A stretch of 64,000 nucleotides of DNA from Molanna angustata (GCA_963576475.1 OY754981.1:18876570-18940569); one strand, 5' to 3'. Positions 22,926-36,155 are shown, numbered from the stretch's first letter. Made by a program: numbers and translations. Notes: generated from the letters alone by a model not told the origin.

Positions 22926-25130
22926 AAAACTTTCCATGTTAATTTACCTACTCATGAAATATAATTTCAGGATTAACATTCACTTCAAATGACAAAAACC
23001 AATCAACCAATCAATACGGACATATTAGTCAAGGCAAAACTCATAGTATAAATATCGCCAAATATCTTGTTCCGGGTGCGCAGAGCGCAAATTTGTGTGT
23101 TTTTGCTTCGTTGGTATGCTACATTCTTGCAAATAGCCCCTCGGCGAATAGGCTCAAGGTGTTTGACGACTATAACAAAAAAAGAAGATTTGAAAATTGT
23201 GAAATAATAACCCTTCAGGTAGCGTTTGATGACGCAAGATCAAGGGCGCTGTTACTTGAAATTCTTAGCTCTACGTTATAACGAAGTTGAAAAAAAATTA
23301 TGGAAATCGCATATGCTCTCCACAATTCAACATTGTTGTGGAGATTTATAACCGAATTATTGCGTTATGAAACGTCTGTCAAAATGGCGATTCCGATTGT
23401 TTTTATCCCATGAAAGAGTGTTGCCAACGTTATGATATTAAAGAACAAAATGTGACATGTGTTGCAAGTAACATAGCGACAAATAGTAAATTAAGTTTCG
23501 CAGAATAAAAGGCTCAGAACAAAATGCATTGCCATTTTCGTTGTACAATTTACAACTAATGATGAGTTATGGCTTTTCATTTTGTATATATCATTACAGT
23601 TACAAGTTGACTACAAATGACAAAAACCGATCAACTTGATTCGTGTTCTTTGTCGGTGTGAACATACTTACATACATACATACATACAGACAAACATACA
23701 TTGTTCATATTATTGTAAACATGTTATTATTTTACAGTTGGTATATTTTTTTTTGTTCGCCCAGAGTATAGGTGTACCCGGGGAATGTCTATGTATTGAA
23801 AAAAAATGTTTTGCATAATATATTATAATCGCTACTTCTACCACCACCCGCTCTCCATACAGCCCCTTTCCAGCAATAAAAAAATCATAGCATGAAGGGA
23901 GCTCTCTAGATTGGCAATCTCGGCACCATAGAGCAAAAAGAAAAAAAATGACGAATGTGAATTAAAAAATTGCATTGGTAAACTGCCATTGGATCTTTTC
24001 AAATGTAGAGCATCAGAGGTGTAACCAAGATTTATGGAAATAAGGAATAATAAACATAAGGGGATTTTACCTTTGTGGGTTAAATTTTGATTTGATATAC
24101 AATTTAAAATGATGAAGGGTTTTAAATAAAAATAACTTACATAATCAACATTCTTATATTCTTCTGAGCATTAATAAATATAATTAAATGAGAGTTCATA
24201 TGTTTGTGATATCAAGGGTTGGAATAAATTAAACTACGATAAATGCGACACTGTATTAATTTAGACGGTTGACGCATGAATGAAGGTACCTATTCGATTG
24301 GTTTGTACGAACGGCGATGATCTGTACTTCGTCAATCTTCGCAAATCTTCGAGAACTGTCGTGGATGTGCAAACTGCGGCTATTGAAGAGCGCAGCAACA
24401 CGCTTTTGAGGTGAGGTTATCACAAAAACGATATCCGAGTTTATTATTAAATCGACGTCATTGCTGATAAAATAAGAACGTGTTAACTCCATTTTCGTTA
24501 ATGTAAGAAGCCATAATTCTCTACTGTAGAAAGCATGATTAAAAATGAGAAAATTACTAGATATGAAATGGTCAGAATGAAATATGTAGGTAGGTATTTA
24601 CAGAGATTGTTATCAACACTGGTGTTGTCAGCTGTTAAAATAAAAGGTGATCAAGAAAGTGGAAAAGTAACAATATTTAAAGGCATGATATCATTTAAAA
24701 TACTTACATGAGAATTAATGAAAAAATACACTAAAATAATTTATACACTGACAAAATGGCGAATCAGTTAACGAAATGGTTTTGCTACAATTAATTTTAT
24801 TATGACTTAAAACGTCAATTCTTATATAGTATCACATTCTTGAAACAAATAATGAAATATATAGTAAAAAAAATCGATAATGATCACTCCATATTTATTA
24901 GGTTGGTACTTCTGACGCTGACGTAAATTAATAAAATGTTCTTTAATTTTGTATCATGTATTTTTCTACCTTAATATTCAGTGATGCTATTAATCGAAAT
25001 TCTTCGTGTATTTTTTGTAAGTTTTCAGACGATATTTGTAGACATTATTTTAATCTATTAACTTGACATAGGTACGTTAACATTCTGAATATTATATTTT
25101 TCATTAATCTTTAGTTTTTGTTAATACTAA
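22926..25130. other. Non-coding sequence
   Basis: A short CATA microsatellite lies at 23664-23690. Open frames at 23093-23281 (62 codons) and 24256-24492 (minus, 78 codons) show no domain, and neither can be supported as a gene. Confidence 0.35.
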
Positions 25131-25395
25131 CAATGAGGAGATCCATAGAACCTGCAATGCGGAGGATATTGTAAGGTGGAGCAGGCAAAGAAAACGATTC
25201 TGGAGAGATCATGTTAAGGAGATGAATCCAGAAAGGCTGCCAAAGATTGTAATGCGCGAGATACCAGAGGGACGCCGACCACCGGGAAGACATCCGAGAA
25301 CTGGACAGGAAGATAGAAAGAGAACTGGACATCCTTGACCCAGTACGAGGACCTGTAGAAACATATCATAGATCTACCAAATAGGAAGAAGAAGA
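25131..25395 (+). pseudogene. RTE-type LINE C-terminal fragment
   Basis: Codons read DIVRWSRQRKRFWRDHVKEM, then LPKIVMREIPEGRRPPGRHP. These are the RxxFWxDHV and GRRPPGRP basic motifs at the end of RTE-like LINE proteins. A stop follows, then an AGGAAGAAGAAGAC tail. The minus-strand fragment at 44980-45145 carries the related GRPPGRPPKRW. The catalytic regions are missing. Confidence 0.6.
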
Positions 25396-27720
25396 CTGAC
25401 AAGTAGGTACCTACAGTAAATATTTTCTCTGTAACGACTGCAAAAAGTCACTCAATGAAACTCAAAAAAGTTAATATTACTTTATAATCAATATAGTAAA
25501 ATAATTAATATACTCTTAGGTAATTAAGGTGATAAAATTAGCATGTTGTTATGTAGATCTGTGATATTTCAGACTCTAAAAAAAGAGACTAATATTTTGA
25601 ATGGTCTCCAATTTCAACCACTGGATGTAAATACTTGATATGGTATGGTGAAACAAACCTGTAAGTAATTCGGGTATATAATTTTATTAAGAGATCATAA
25701 TCTTTGATCATTTTTGACCAATGGTGTCTCGTGGTAAGTATCCATCCAAAAAAGTCTTCAAAAAGATAATTCAAGTACCTATCTACAGGAAAATTTTAAA
25801 CATTCAAAAAATATAGGAAGGTATGAAAATGTTTAAATAAAATATTTATTCAATAATAACTGTAAATTATTTGCATATCAAAAAAGGAAGATTGTTTTAC
25901 CTGGTTAAGAACTAATAAACTAGTTAAAATATAGCTTTGAGACCAGTTCAAAATGCATTCATATGTGAAACGGTTTCTCAGTTGAAATTAAAATTTTAAA
26001 TGGAAGTCTACGAAAAAATATCAATAACTGGACAGTTGGTACATATTTTGGCAATTTGCCATTAGCATTAGTAAGTGTTTATTACACAATTATAAATCTT
26101 GTCAGCGTTGAAAAATAAAAATCATATTAAACTAGATCATTTTTGAGTGCGGCAAGAAGTATTGATTATAATTTTGATTCTTATTTTGCCAATAGATTCT
26201 CTTGAACAAATCGACAGTTGGATAAATATATAGGTACTTAGGTATAATTGAAGTACCTACACTGTGTTTACATTAGTTTTTTTTTTTCATTTTTCCTGTA
26301 ATAATTAAACAATAGCATATGAATATGTTTTAATTTGATTTGAATTATTGAAAAAAAGGAAAAGTTATATAAAAACACAAACAGTAGGTATGTATAAAAG
26401 TATTTAAAAAAAATGTATTAAAACGATAGCAAGGCACGTCTCTGTTTTTATCGTAGGTACATATGGGCCGGATTCGGGATATAAATCAACCATACGTATC
26501 TTTTCTCAAAACGTTAAAAATTTAAAGTGTATTAAATTTTGTTGTCATTTTTTAAATATGGCACACAAATTAAGTTTTCAAATTAATTATAATAATAAAT
26601 TAAAATTGCAAATACTGTAACATTTGAATGATACAGTATTTGCAATTAATTAAGTAGGTATTATTAGAATGTAACATTTGTACTTGACTTATTAGATATT
26701 ATGATAGCTTTTATCAGGCTAGAGGGATCCCAATTATTCTGTAAAAACTTTTCTTAAAAAAAAATCTAATTAAAAAAGGTAAACTCAACAAAATCTCAGG
26801 TCAGGATGTCCGGTATCTTCATGAAAATTCCGCGAGTTTGATGACCAGGGCAAATTTCACGATCTCGAAGACCTTAGAACCTTCATTTCCGTTGTCCTAT
26901 GGAGCCCCTTGGTTCGTACAGTGTCTGCGCGCGTTTCCATCATGGTCGGTCGCATGCATGTCTTATATATTCGGACCTTGCTGTCTATACACATGTAATC
27001 CAAGTAATGAATAGTAAAAATATATTAGAAGTAAAATAAGTGATGGAAAATATAAGTCAAGGATGGGATTCGTGGATAAAAAAGGAATGTGATATTAAAA
27101 AAAAGGTAAACTAAAAAAAAACATTTGATAACTACTAAATTGTTTGATTTCTTTGAAGTACAGATTCGGTCTAGAATATTGTTTTATCATAAATGCTTAG
27201 TTAAGCTACTTCGACGTTGAACCAAGATATAAGAAAAAAAATACCAATACAATAAAGGTTGAAATTGAACAATCTCTCAAACAAAGAGAATAAGAATATT
27301 CTTTAATCGAAAGATCATTTAAAAATGTTTAGAGTCAAGCGATACTCGTGCGTTTTATTTTAACTTAATTTTGAATTCAATCCAGCCCTGTGGATCGAAT
27401 TACATAAAAAAAAGGTAACAATGTCCTACAGAGTAAATAAAGTATAATATGGTAAATGTAGATGCAATTATGGATTGGTTTTTGTTAAAGATCTCATCAA
27501 GATTGATCAAGGAAAAATAAAACATATACATATTAGGCATCCAGGTAACTTATCGGAATAATTAAACTATCAGACAGATCGCGACGTTTCAAAAAACACA
27601 ACGAAAAAGATTGGAATAAAATAATTCTTCGAGAACACAACATTGCCAGTGTACTAAGTAAAGTACAATAACGATTATTTTACTGTCGTGTAATGAAATA
27701 CACGATTATCGCATGAGAAG
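25396..27720. other. Non-coding sequence with minor repeats
   Basis: A 27-bp solo terminus of family B lies at 26196-26222 (complement of TCCAACTGTCGATTTGTTCA). A hairpin lies at 26604-26647. Otherwise nothing is recognised. Confidence 0.4.
26604..26647. repeat. 44-bp palindrome
   Basis: AATTGCAAATACTGTA and its complement TACAGTATTTGCAATT flank a 12-base loop. It could be a solo-element relic or a hairpin of no function. Confidence 0.8.
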
Positions 27721-27756
27721 ATCTTGGTCGAACTAATGTTCGTACTTTTTTTCAGG

Positions 27757-27990
27757 AAAAATCTTGTTAATCGAGAGATTGCTCTATTGCAACTAAATGA
27801 TTTTGAACAGTTTTTGTATTCACAATCGAGCGAAGAAGATCCAAATCAAGTATTACCTAATGATTATCCTAGTTTTCAAATAACAATTCGGTATATTAGA
27901 CTAGGGGCTCTGCCCATTTCCGCTATCGCGGCCCAACCCCCAACGGCCGCTGCGTGGCTTATTTGCCGCTACGCGGCAGTTGTGAAATAA
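27757..27990 (+). other. Possible exon fragment ending in GC-hairpin cassette
   Basis: After a splice-acceptor-like TTTTTTTCAG ending at 27756 there are about 49 codons of ordinary-looking hydrophilic sequence (NREIALLQLNDFEQFLYSQS, then SEEDPNQVLPNDYPSFQ). From about 27903 the base composition changes abruptly to GC-rich hairpins, which keep the frame open until the TAA at 27988. I do not recognise the protein. It may be a decayed exon, or open by chance. Confidence 0.25.
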
Positions 27991-29739
27991 CCTTATAAAA
28001 CTAAATATCGTCAAATATACCATTTATGACATTACACAACATTTAAAAACTAAATACCTTTACGTGAAAACGTTAAAATCAAGTAATAAAACAGTATTTT
28101 TATAGTAAAAATTCGTTGCTGATGTAAAAGTAACAATGTTGATGAAGATGGACAAAATCCGAAAACATTTCAACAATTATTTTATTTTAAATTTAGTGAA
28201 GTGAAGCCGTAGAGTTTTTCGAATATTTGGTCTGTATAAATAATTTATTATGATATTCCACAGTATTATAAATTTAGAATTACTAAGAACCTTAAAGTTA
28301 AGAATTACTTTAGAGAGAGATACAGAGATTCATTGAAATATTGCAATTAAGTGAACTTATAACAAATTTATGTTATATTCATTGCGTAAAAATGTTCATT
28401 TATAATAGATAAATCAACGTTTTTTTCATTTGTTTTTTTTTAATATTTGGTCTTTCGATATGGTAAATACATCCCACCAATCAATAATGTAAGTACACGA
28501 AAGTAAATGTACTTCACACAATTTATTGCGAGAGCCTGAAGTCAGTTGTATTGTTCATGAAGGTACACTGATCGAATTTTAATAACTTGACCTGTATCTT
28601 CACTTGTATAGATGTCATTCAATTTAATTGGTAATCTTTACCAGCTTAGCGATTGATTCTGATTATGTAGTTTATAACAGCAATTAAGTTTTCTTAAGCT
28701 ATACAAAGACCTAATTAATGTAGTTATTATAAGACGTTAAGACCTAATAGTTTAAAACTATATTTATTATTCTTAATGGTCTGACAATCCTATATATAGG
28801 AAGTAAGATTAAAATACATTACATGTTATAAAATGAAATTAATAATGCGTTAATTATTATTGGATATATCACACATTAAAATCAAGAATGTCCAGAAACA
28901 AACCCTTGAAATGTAGGTAAACCCCATAATTTTATGTGCGTAGTTTGGATTTCAAAGTAGGTATCTATAATACCTGTTGATCAAATGATAAAATCAATAA
29001 TAATTACTTTTTCATGTGAGTTGTCATATAAAGCGGAATAGATTACCTTATGATGCATATTGTTTAGCGGAACAATGCGCAATTAAACTATCATCACCCT
29101 CGCAGTAAATATAAATCATTAAACGGCGCTATATCTATAAATGTCTTGAATAATATGATTTATTAAATTCTTTAGATATAAGTTCCATATTAAAAATAGA
29201 AACCATTCGTTATTGTATTCAGTGTCCCTATACAATTAAATATATATATTCATATGCGTATCACAAATAATATTACTTCAGTCTTTCATTGTCAAAATTG
29301 AATATGAAGAACAACTAATTATATTTATAGATTATTTATAAACTTGTACAAAATTTAATTAGTGCACAGACAGCAAAGTCCACAGCGGCGAGTAAAGACA
29401 ATTTCTTCCAAGCAGCCCAGTAACGCGAAGCTTCAATCAAAAATACAAAAGGACCTTCATAATATATGGCATCAAAAAAGCATCAGGAAAAACATTAATA
29501 AATAAACTGATCCAAGCAATGAGAATTGACGAATGCTGAATGAATATCGTTAAAGAATTAGTTGATTAATATAAATCAAAAGATAAAACAGTATGTTTTA
29601 GATTCTATGTAGGTATATTGTTTATTGGTCGATAGCTAATAAGTCTGATTATTTTTTTTTTTATTTATTTTTTTTTTTTAAGCTTTTAAATATAAATTAA
29701 ATTGTCATTTTATTTCTAAACTAAGCAAAGTTATAATGA
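27991..29739. other. Non-coding sequence
   Basis: Very AT-rich with no gene, RNA or repeat recognised, apart from T-runs at 29650-29680. Confidence 0.4.
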
Positions 29740-30195
29740 AGGGTTATCAACATTTGAATATTTAATGCACACACATAAAAAACAGTAAAAGGTGAAACGA
29801 TGAAATTTTTTTCAAATATTGTATAGGTAGTGACAATATCCAGGGTTTCTCAAACTTTTACTATTAAGAACAAAAAACTATGACAAATTTACGTATTTAA
29901 CTGCCTATATTTCCTTTTCTTAAAAAAATATCTAAAACGCCGAAACACCCCAACTAAGTTATTTGATATTCTATAAAAAAATGTATTCATCGTTTTTCTC
30001 AAACGTTTTTTAACAATTTTCGTAATGATTGAATTAAGTGACGACAAAGTTTCATACAATGTTTAATACTTAAATGCTTCATAAATACATATATACATAC
30101 CATGAAGGCATTTATATATTCGGTTAGGAATAAAGGACTGAACTCCACACTATCCTACCCTGATATACATGTTTTGTATAGAAGACAATATATTT
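29740..30195 (+). mobile_element. Family B element, decayed partial copy 4
   Basis: It aligns with the second half of copies 1 and 2: GGTTATCAACATTTGAATAT, CCAGGGTTTCTCAAAC, TTTAACTGCCTATATTTCC, CGCCGAAACACCCCAACTA and CATACATACCAT. Both termini are lost. Confidence 0.65.
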
Positions 30196-30915
30196 TAAAA
30201 TATTAAAAATAAATAAAATAAATAAAAATAATTCAAATTCGACTCCACAGAGATTCAATAGTATTTTTTTGTTTCGTCTTTGTCTATAATTTGCGAATAA
30301 TCAGCCGTACAAATTGCCAATGTTTATATTACCAAAAGTGTCTCAAGCGGAGCCCTCTGCCGACTGTTGATCGACAATGGAGACTGTGATAGTCTCGAAA
30401 TGCTGACTAAAAAGCCGCTCTTCCATATTTGGCTGACGTCCATCCGACTGCTTTTTCATCAGGCACCGGCCGCAGTTTGCGGATTGTATAGCGGCGATGC
30501 TATGGTTTTTTACTCATGCGCGCGCACATCCCTCAAATATGCCGTGTAAGCAATTGTGCGCATGAAGATACCAGACAATCTCATTATACCAACTGACTAC
30601 AAGTAATTAGCATCATTTTACATTCCTCTGACTGGACATCATGGAAATACTCGTATATTATTAAAAATCGATTTGATTTAGCGATGCGCGATTATAGTGA
30701 TGTTTATTTGAAACATGTTAATTAAATAATTTTATTGAATTTTCGTTAATACAATATTTTACATTAAGGTGTCAGGATAGGCTCCAAGGTACTTTTTGGA
30801 TGCTAATTACGCCGTACTCTTAAAAATTTCGTCTTCAACAAATATATGTATTATTTGTCTATACATTGGCCCGGTACACTTTCTTTTATCTTGTGTAGGT
30901 ACTTTTTTCGTAATA
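30196..30915. other. Unassigned sequence
   Basis: Between about 30330 and 30600 the composition is more balanced than its surroundings and there is a 60-codon open frame with no recognisable motif. It may be an old element fragment. Nothing else is seen. Confidence 0.3.
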
Positions 30916-30948
30916 TCTAAAGTAATAAAGCAATCAAAATGTTAGTGT

Positions 30949-30960
30949 CTGTGTGTGTGT

Positions 30961-31018
<58 letters not shown>
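30949..31018. repeat. (GT)n microsatellite
   Basis: About 70 bp of GT repeats with rare interruptions. The inverted counterpart is the (CA)n at 40407-40440. Confidence 0.95.
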
Positions 31019-31904
31019 TTGTCTCACGCCTTTTGAAAAATCAAGAGCTTCTAAAAATCTAATTTATGTGCGAACGTGTACCAGTATACCTGATGCAGTG
31101 TCACGCTAAAAATAATGCGATTAAAATGCTGAATTTTAAAAATATTTCAATAATTATTTTTTTCATACAAAATTTTCCAAGTCGTATCTGTCAAAAAAGT
31201 GTACATTTTGCACGCAAATATCTGTTAGTTTAAAAGTTAGAAGTACGTATTTACACGAAAAAAATTTACTTTCAAGTATAACTTAGCGTTTAAGTGAAAA
31301 ACGTGGTGAATATTTTGTATAATTATAATGTTTAACTTATTTTTAAAGTAAGCGTTTTGTACATATAACCCCGCCATTTTAATATCTTTTCATACGATAA
31401 TTCATTTTCCTACCGAATGAATATGTTCTTGAAAATAATAAACCTTTGAAATAAATGTAATTATGAAATAATAAAATGAAACACAAGACATTACAGCAAG
31501 TTTTAAGACAAATATTGTAAAAATGTGTTTATTATTAGTAAAGATATAGGCATAATAAAATTGTATAATTTGTATATAATATTTGATATTTCGGACAATT
31601 TTCATTTTTATGGCATCGAACAAACCAATGTAGGTACCTACATATTATTCAAAAAATGTCTACAAACCATTTGATATTTTTTACATGTTCTATGGTTACT
31701 ATGGTAACGGACATATTCTGATATTCAAATAAAATTTGTTATAAATCGAATTCGAATTAATTTAGAACATCATTGTAGGTAGGTACCTACATACCTAATA
31801 CTACTTAAATACCAACAATATACTGATTTCGTATAGGAAAATTATTAAACTATTTTAGGTTGACTACAATACACATGTTATTCAATCTACAACTATTTCT
31901 TGGA

Positions 31905-33125
31905 ATTTAATTCTTCTTCCTCTTCTTTTGTGAAGTCATTTGGGACAGTTCATAAATAAACTATTTCCTATAGTCTAATTTTTCTTTTTCTTAATTTATG
32001 TAGACCTTGGGTGAGTTTTTATACAAATTTTTTTGCTATAGTCTAATTCATCTTCTTCCTCTTCTTTTATGTAGTCCTTTGGGTGAGTTTTTATACAAAC
32101 TTATTCCTATTATCTAATTCTTCTTCTTCTTATTTTATGTAGACCTCTGGGCCAGTTTTGATACCAACTATTTCTTTTAACGTAATTCTTCTTTTTCTAA
32201 TTTTACGTAGACCTTTGTTGAATTTTATATAAACTAACTTCCTATAGTCTAATTTTTCCTCTTTTATGTAGACCAAGGGAGGGTTTTCATACAAACTTTT
32301 CCTTTCGTCTAATTCTTCTTCTTCTTCTTTTATGTTGACCTTTGCGTCAGTTTTTATACAATCTATTTCTTCTAATATGTAGACCTTTGGGTCAGTTTTT
32401 ATGCAAACTATTGCCATTTGTCTAATTCTTCTTTTTCTTATTTTATGTAGACCTTGGGTGAGTTTTATATAAAATATTTCCTCATTAAAAGTCTCAATCC
32501 TATGGATTGGATTGCAGAAGAAGTCTACATCTCGCTTTCCACTTCTCTCTATCCTGTACAGCCCTTTTCAGCTCAACATATGTGGCGCAGTTCATGTCCT
32601 CGCACACCTGGGCCAAATATTCCCGTCGGGGGCGCCCCCTGTGGTTTGTCCCCTCAACCATTCCCTCCATTAGGTCATGCAGGAGTCCCTCGTGGCGCAA
32701 GATGTGCCCAATCCAGCGAGCACGTCTCTCGGAGATGGTATTGAGTAGGTGTCTGCCTTCTTCAACTTTGTTGAGAACCTCGGCATTCGTGATGTGGTCC
32801 CTCCAGGAAATTCCCAGTATTCTTCTGTAACACCACATCTCGAAAGCCTCAAGTCTACTTCTGTCTCTTTCGGTAAGACACCATGTCTCACAGCCATACA
32901 ACAGTATGCTCCACACATATGTTTTTGTGAATATTTCCTATAGTCCAATAATTCATCTTCTTCTTTTGTGAAGAACTTTTGGTCGGTTTTTTTATAGTAC
33001 ATTTCTTATTGTGTAATTTTTCTATTTCATCTTTTATGTAGACCATTGGGTCAGTTTTTATTACAAACTATTTGTTATAGTCTTATACTTCTTCTTCTTT
33101 TTTTATTTAGTCTTTTGGGTTAGTT
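31905..33125 (+). repeat. ~58-bp tandem array inside the left Helitron-like copy
   Basis: The diverged unit runs TTTATGTAGACCTTTGGG, TCAGTTTTTATACAAACTAT, TTCCTATAGTCTAATTC and a TTCTTCTT run. More than ten copies occur, split by an RTE insertion at 32483-32929. The same unit in reverse complement forms 38210-38715. The minus-strand 95-codon frame at 32130-32417 is open only because of this repeat. Confidence 0.8.
32483..32929 (-). pseudogene. 5'-truncated RTE LINE with 10-bp target duplication
   Basis: AATATTTCCT flanks the insertion at 32473-32482 and 32930-32939. Removing the insert restores the array consensus (CTATAGTC). The minus strand keeps an open frame of 138 codons: MWSILLYGCETWCL, LEAFEMWCYRRIL, SWRDHITNAEVL, ARWIGHILRHE, a GRPRRE basic segment and AVQDREKWKARC. 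This is the C-terminal end of an RTE-type protein, of a different subfamily from 4757-5378. The frame is intact and the duplication exact, so the insertion is fairly young. The catalytic domains are absent. Confidence 0.85.
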
Positions 33126-33724
33126 TAAGGTCTAATAGTCTATTGTACAGAAATATAAACAACATGCACACTTGATGAAATTACATAAAAACGAATGGGA
33201 TGTGACCAACACTAGAATCTTCTCAATACTTTTGTTCAATCAAATTTACACCATTTATTATATCATCATATATTGCTTAATTTTCAATAAATACGCATTT
33301 AATTTTGATGACAATATATAAAAAAATCGGGGTCGTGGCCATTACTGGACTCTTCACAACGTTTATATTCAAATTTATTTAAGTCTTAAACACTATTTAA
33401 GTCTTCTTCTTAACATAGTTTAAGTCTTCTTCTTCTGTAATGTAGACTTTTGTGTCAATTTTAAGTTTTATCAGTTTTATTGTGCAAAAATATAATAAAC
33501 TATAGGTATGCACACTTGACGAAAAATATAAAAACGAATGGGATGTGACCAACACTAGAATCTTTTCAGTACTTTTGTTTAATCAATTTTTAAACCATTT
33601 CCCATCATCCAAAATTACTAAATATTTAAAACACATTATTTGCGTTCGATGACAATATATAAAAATAGGGGTTGTGGCCAAAACCAAACTCTTTACAACG
33701 TTTTCTCTTTATAATCAGTCATAT

Positions 33725-34867
33725 TACAACACTTATTATTTATACAACACTCCATTGAATAGAATCCATCGATTGGGCAATGACTATGGTTATCTGACTA
33801 AACCTTTCTTCATTTCTTTTAATGAATATAAATTTACTTTATTAAAACATTTTCAAAAACATACCCCCAAATGATTGTGTAGTCAGTTGTTTTCATTTTT
33901 ATATATTTTTACATTTTATATATTTTTGTACATTTGGTTTTTATTTTATTTAATTCAATAATGTAATATATAGTCACATCTGGTAGCATTCTCTGATTTA
34001 GTGTGGCTAAGTATGTAGGTATTTCATACCATTCATTTTTATATTATTCATTCAGTATATTCTTATGTTCATGCTATGTTGTATTATTATTTAAGTTTTT
34101 TTTGTAATTATTTTTTCTTTGGTTTTTAATGTATGTACTTTGTTGTTTAATTTACCTTTCTTATATGTTTTTATTTTTCTTTATATATCCTCTGCTACCG
34201 TTGTTATGTCTAGATGTTTATAAATTGTTTTTCTTTTGTTTATGCTGTGTCATGTATTATTTAATTTTGTAAAGGGTTTCGCGCTAGGTTGGGAATTGGA
34301 TTTTAATGTTAATTTATTTATTTACAGAAGGGTGCTCCGGTCTAGAAAGGCACTAGGTGGTAACCTGTCGCCTGTTCCCCAAATCCAACGCGAAATGATG
34401 TCGCGTGTGCACTCGATCCTGCTGTGCGTAACTCGGTAATTAGTTGCAAGCTAATTAAAGAACGTTACACAGCAGAATGAGGTACCCACGCCACACCATA
34501 AAACATTTATAAACTTATCATATGAAATATAAATTAATTGATATTACAGACAGGTATTAAAATAGTTTGAATTTGACTTACGTGTTTATTTGATAGTTTG
34601 ACTCTAATTATAATTCAAGATTGGTATATACTTCAATAATTGACTATTAAATAATTTAAATAAAATAGATCGATGAATGCGCGGAATCGAAATGTGAGTC
34701 GAGCAGAGTGACGATCTACCGCTGGCCTTGGTTAAACTGAACGACGGGAACGCGATGTGCAGGATCTTAAATAGCCGGCTGACGTCCCCCTACTCCTTGA
34801 AGTGGGTGGTCAACTCGGCTGGTTGCACCCGCTACAAGGGCTTTGAGCCGTGAATCAATAAATAAAT
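33725..34867 (+). mobile_element. ~1.1-kb insertion in the left Helitron-like copy
   Basis: The right copy reads CAGTCATATTTAAAACCATT continuously (complement of about 37685-37710). In the left copy CAGTCATAT and ATTTAAAACC are separated by this block, which ends in AATCAATAAATAAAT. The AAAT tail suggests a LINE or SINE in plus orientation. A frame at about 33740-33874 (NTPLNRIHRLGNDY ... FNEYKFTLLKHF) and GC-richer pieces at 34320-34440 and 34680-34850 are unassigned. Confidence 0.5.
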
Positions 34868-35453
34868 ATTTAAAACCATTTCCCATAGTCGATGCGTGCA
34901 GAAATTTTATGTACTTAAATATAAAAGCAAATGGGTTGTAGCCATCACTTGAACATTTTACACCGCTTAAACTCAATTAAATTTCAAACTACTTTTCATA
35001 GTAAGAATTAACAAAAATTTTGTGTGACAATATTATATAAACGATTGCTTATTTCTTAACTAATTTACATTCTTGGCCAACGGCGGGACATAAAAGCTAG
35101 TTATTAATAATACCAGTACCAATTAGAAGTACTACAATTAGAAATATTTTTCACTTAAAATTCTTTAATACAAATATCGGTTATTTCTCTCCAGTTCCTC
35201 GCTTAATTAGATCATGTACAACTCAGTTCATCAAATTAATAATATTGATATATTCTCAAACTTTAAATTAACTTTCAAAGAACACATAATATCCCAGTTC
35301 GTAACCTCTTATTTCTTTTGTATAAATTTATGTACTTATAACTTCTCTGTTTATTTTCTCATTTATAATTATTGTTTAATTATCATATTTTTCATTTGTT
35401 TAATTATTGTAGACTAAAAGATTAAAATCTTTGGGTCTACAACTGTAAACTTA

Positions 35454-36155
35454 AGGTAGGCGCGCATGGAAGCTAATTTCATCGGCCGATTAATTATCGG
35501 TGAGCTACAACATACGAATTACATGTAAGAGCGCGCATGAAAGCTAACAGAATCGGCCGATTTTTAAAATCTGTGACAAGACACAAAAAAAGATCGGCCG
35601 ATTTTTTGTAACCAATACTGTTGTATGAGAGGGCGCGCATGGCCCATGCTCACCGATAATTTAATCGTTCGAGCGCAGTAGATCGAGAAGTACGTTGTCA
35701 GTGCTGCCAAACAAAATGTCAGAATACATGGATGAAATAAATATTGATTCCGAACAATTAATTATATAATGTTGAAGCATGTCCTTCATTGTATGATAAA
35801 AAATTAAGCGAAATATTAATAAATGGTTGGAAACAGCTAAATCATAATAAAAGAACTGAATTGGGTAAGTTATTACTTAATTGATTAATAGTTACATAGG
35901 TAATTTAATAAATATTCCACTTAATGAATAAAAAAATCCATAATTTCTAATCATATGTAGGTAAGTATATTAAAACTTGTGAATATACATAATGTATTTT
36001 AAATATATGAATGTTGACCGCCGTGTTATTTCCAATCGTACGATTCTATAAGCTTCCATGCGCGTTAGAACCGATCGGCCGATTATTATCGGCCGATAAA
36101 TTAATCGGCCGATAATAATCGGCCGATAAATTTTAGCTTCCATGCGCGCCTTACC
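35454..36155 (+). mobile_element. PIF/Harbinger-like deletion derivative with TTA duplication
   Basis: Inverted termini AGGTAGGCGCGCATGGAAGC and GCTTCCATGCGCGCCTTACC bound a 702-bp element flanked by TTA (35451-35453, 36156-36158), the 3-bp site used by PIF/Harbinger transposons. Subterminal ATCGGCCGAT words repeat several times in both ends. Inside lies a remnant of a MADF-type DNA-binding gene, the usual second gene of this superfamily. No DDE transposase remains, so it would need one in trans. Confidence 0.75.
35719..35866 (+). pseudogene. MADF-domain first-exon remnant
   Basis: An ATG at 35719 starts MSEYMDEINIDSEQLII and then hits a stop. One frame over, VEACPSLYDKKLSEIL and GWKQLNHNKRTELG continue to a splice-donor-like GGTAAGTT at 35864. 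LI..VE..P.LYD...  ..W..L is the start of a MADF (Myb/SANT-like) domain. In Harbinger elements such proteins help the transposase bind DNA and enter the nucleus. It is truncated and frameshifted, so it is a relic. Confidence 0.6.

Larger units (their letters stand above)
30916..35100 (+). mobile_element. Helitron-like non-autonomous repeat, left copy
   Basis: This 4185-bp repeat is matched in inverted orientation by 37477-40470. It begins TCTAAAGTAATAAAGC preceded by A, and ends ATAAAAGCTAG followed by T. This fits the TC...CTRR ends and A/T insertion site of Helitrons. A clear 3' hairpin is not visible, and no Rep/helicase is encoded. Internal order: (GT)n at 30949-31018, a unique segment to 31790, a ~58-bp tandem array at 31905-33125, a segment at 33155-33705, a 1.1-kb insertion, then the 3' part from 34868. 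A plain inverted duplication or foldback element is the alternative. Confidence 0.55.

Noticed and set aside
31402..31623. Hydrophobic 73-codon frame, conserved in inverted copy at 39804-40001
   Set aside because: Conservation is explained by the repeat pair; sequence outside the frame is as similar, and there is no start context or domain. It could be reconsidered if more copies kept it open.
32130..32417. 95-codon frame with repeated KTDPKVYIKEE
   Set aside because: It is open because of the ~58-bp tandem array and has no separate homology.
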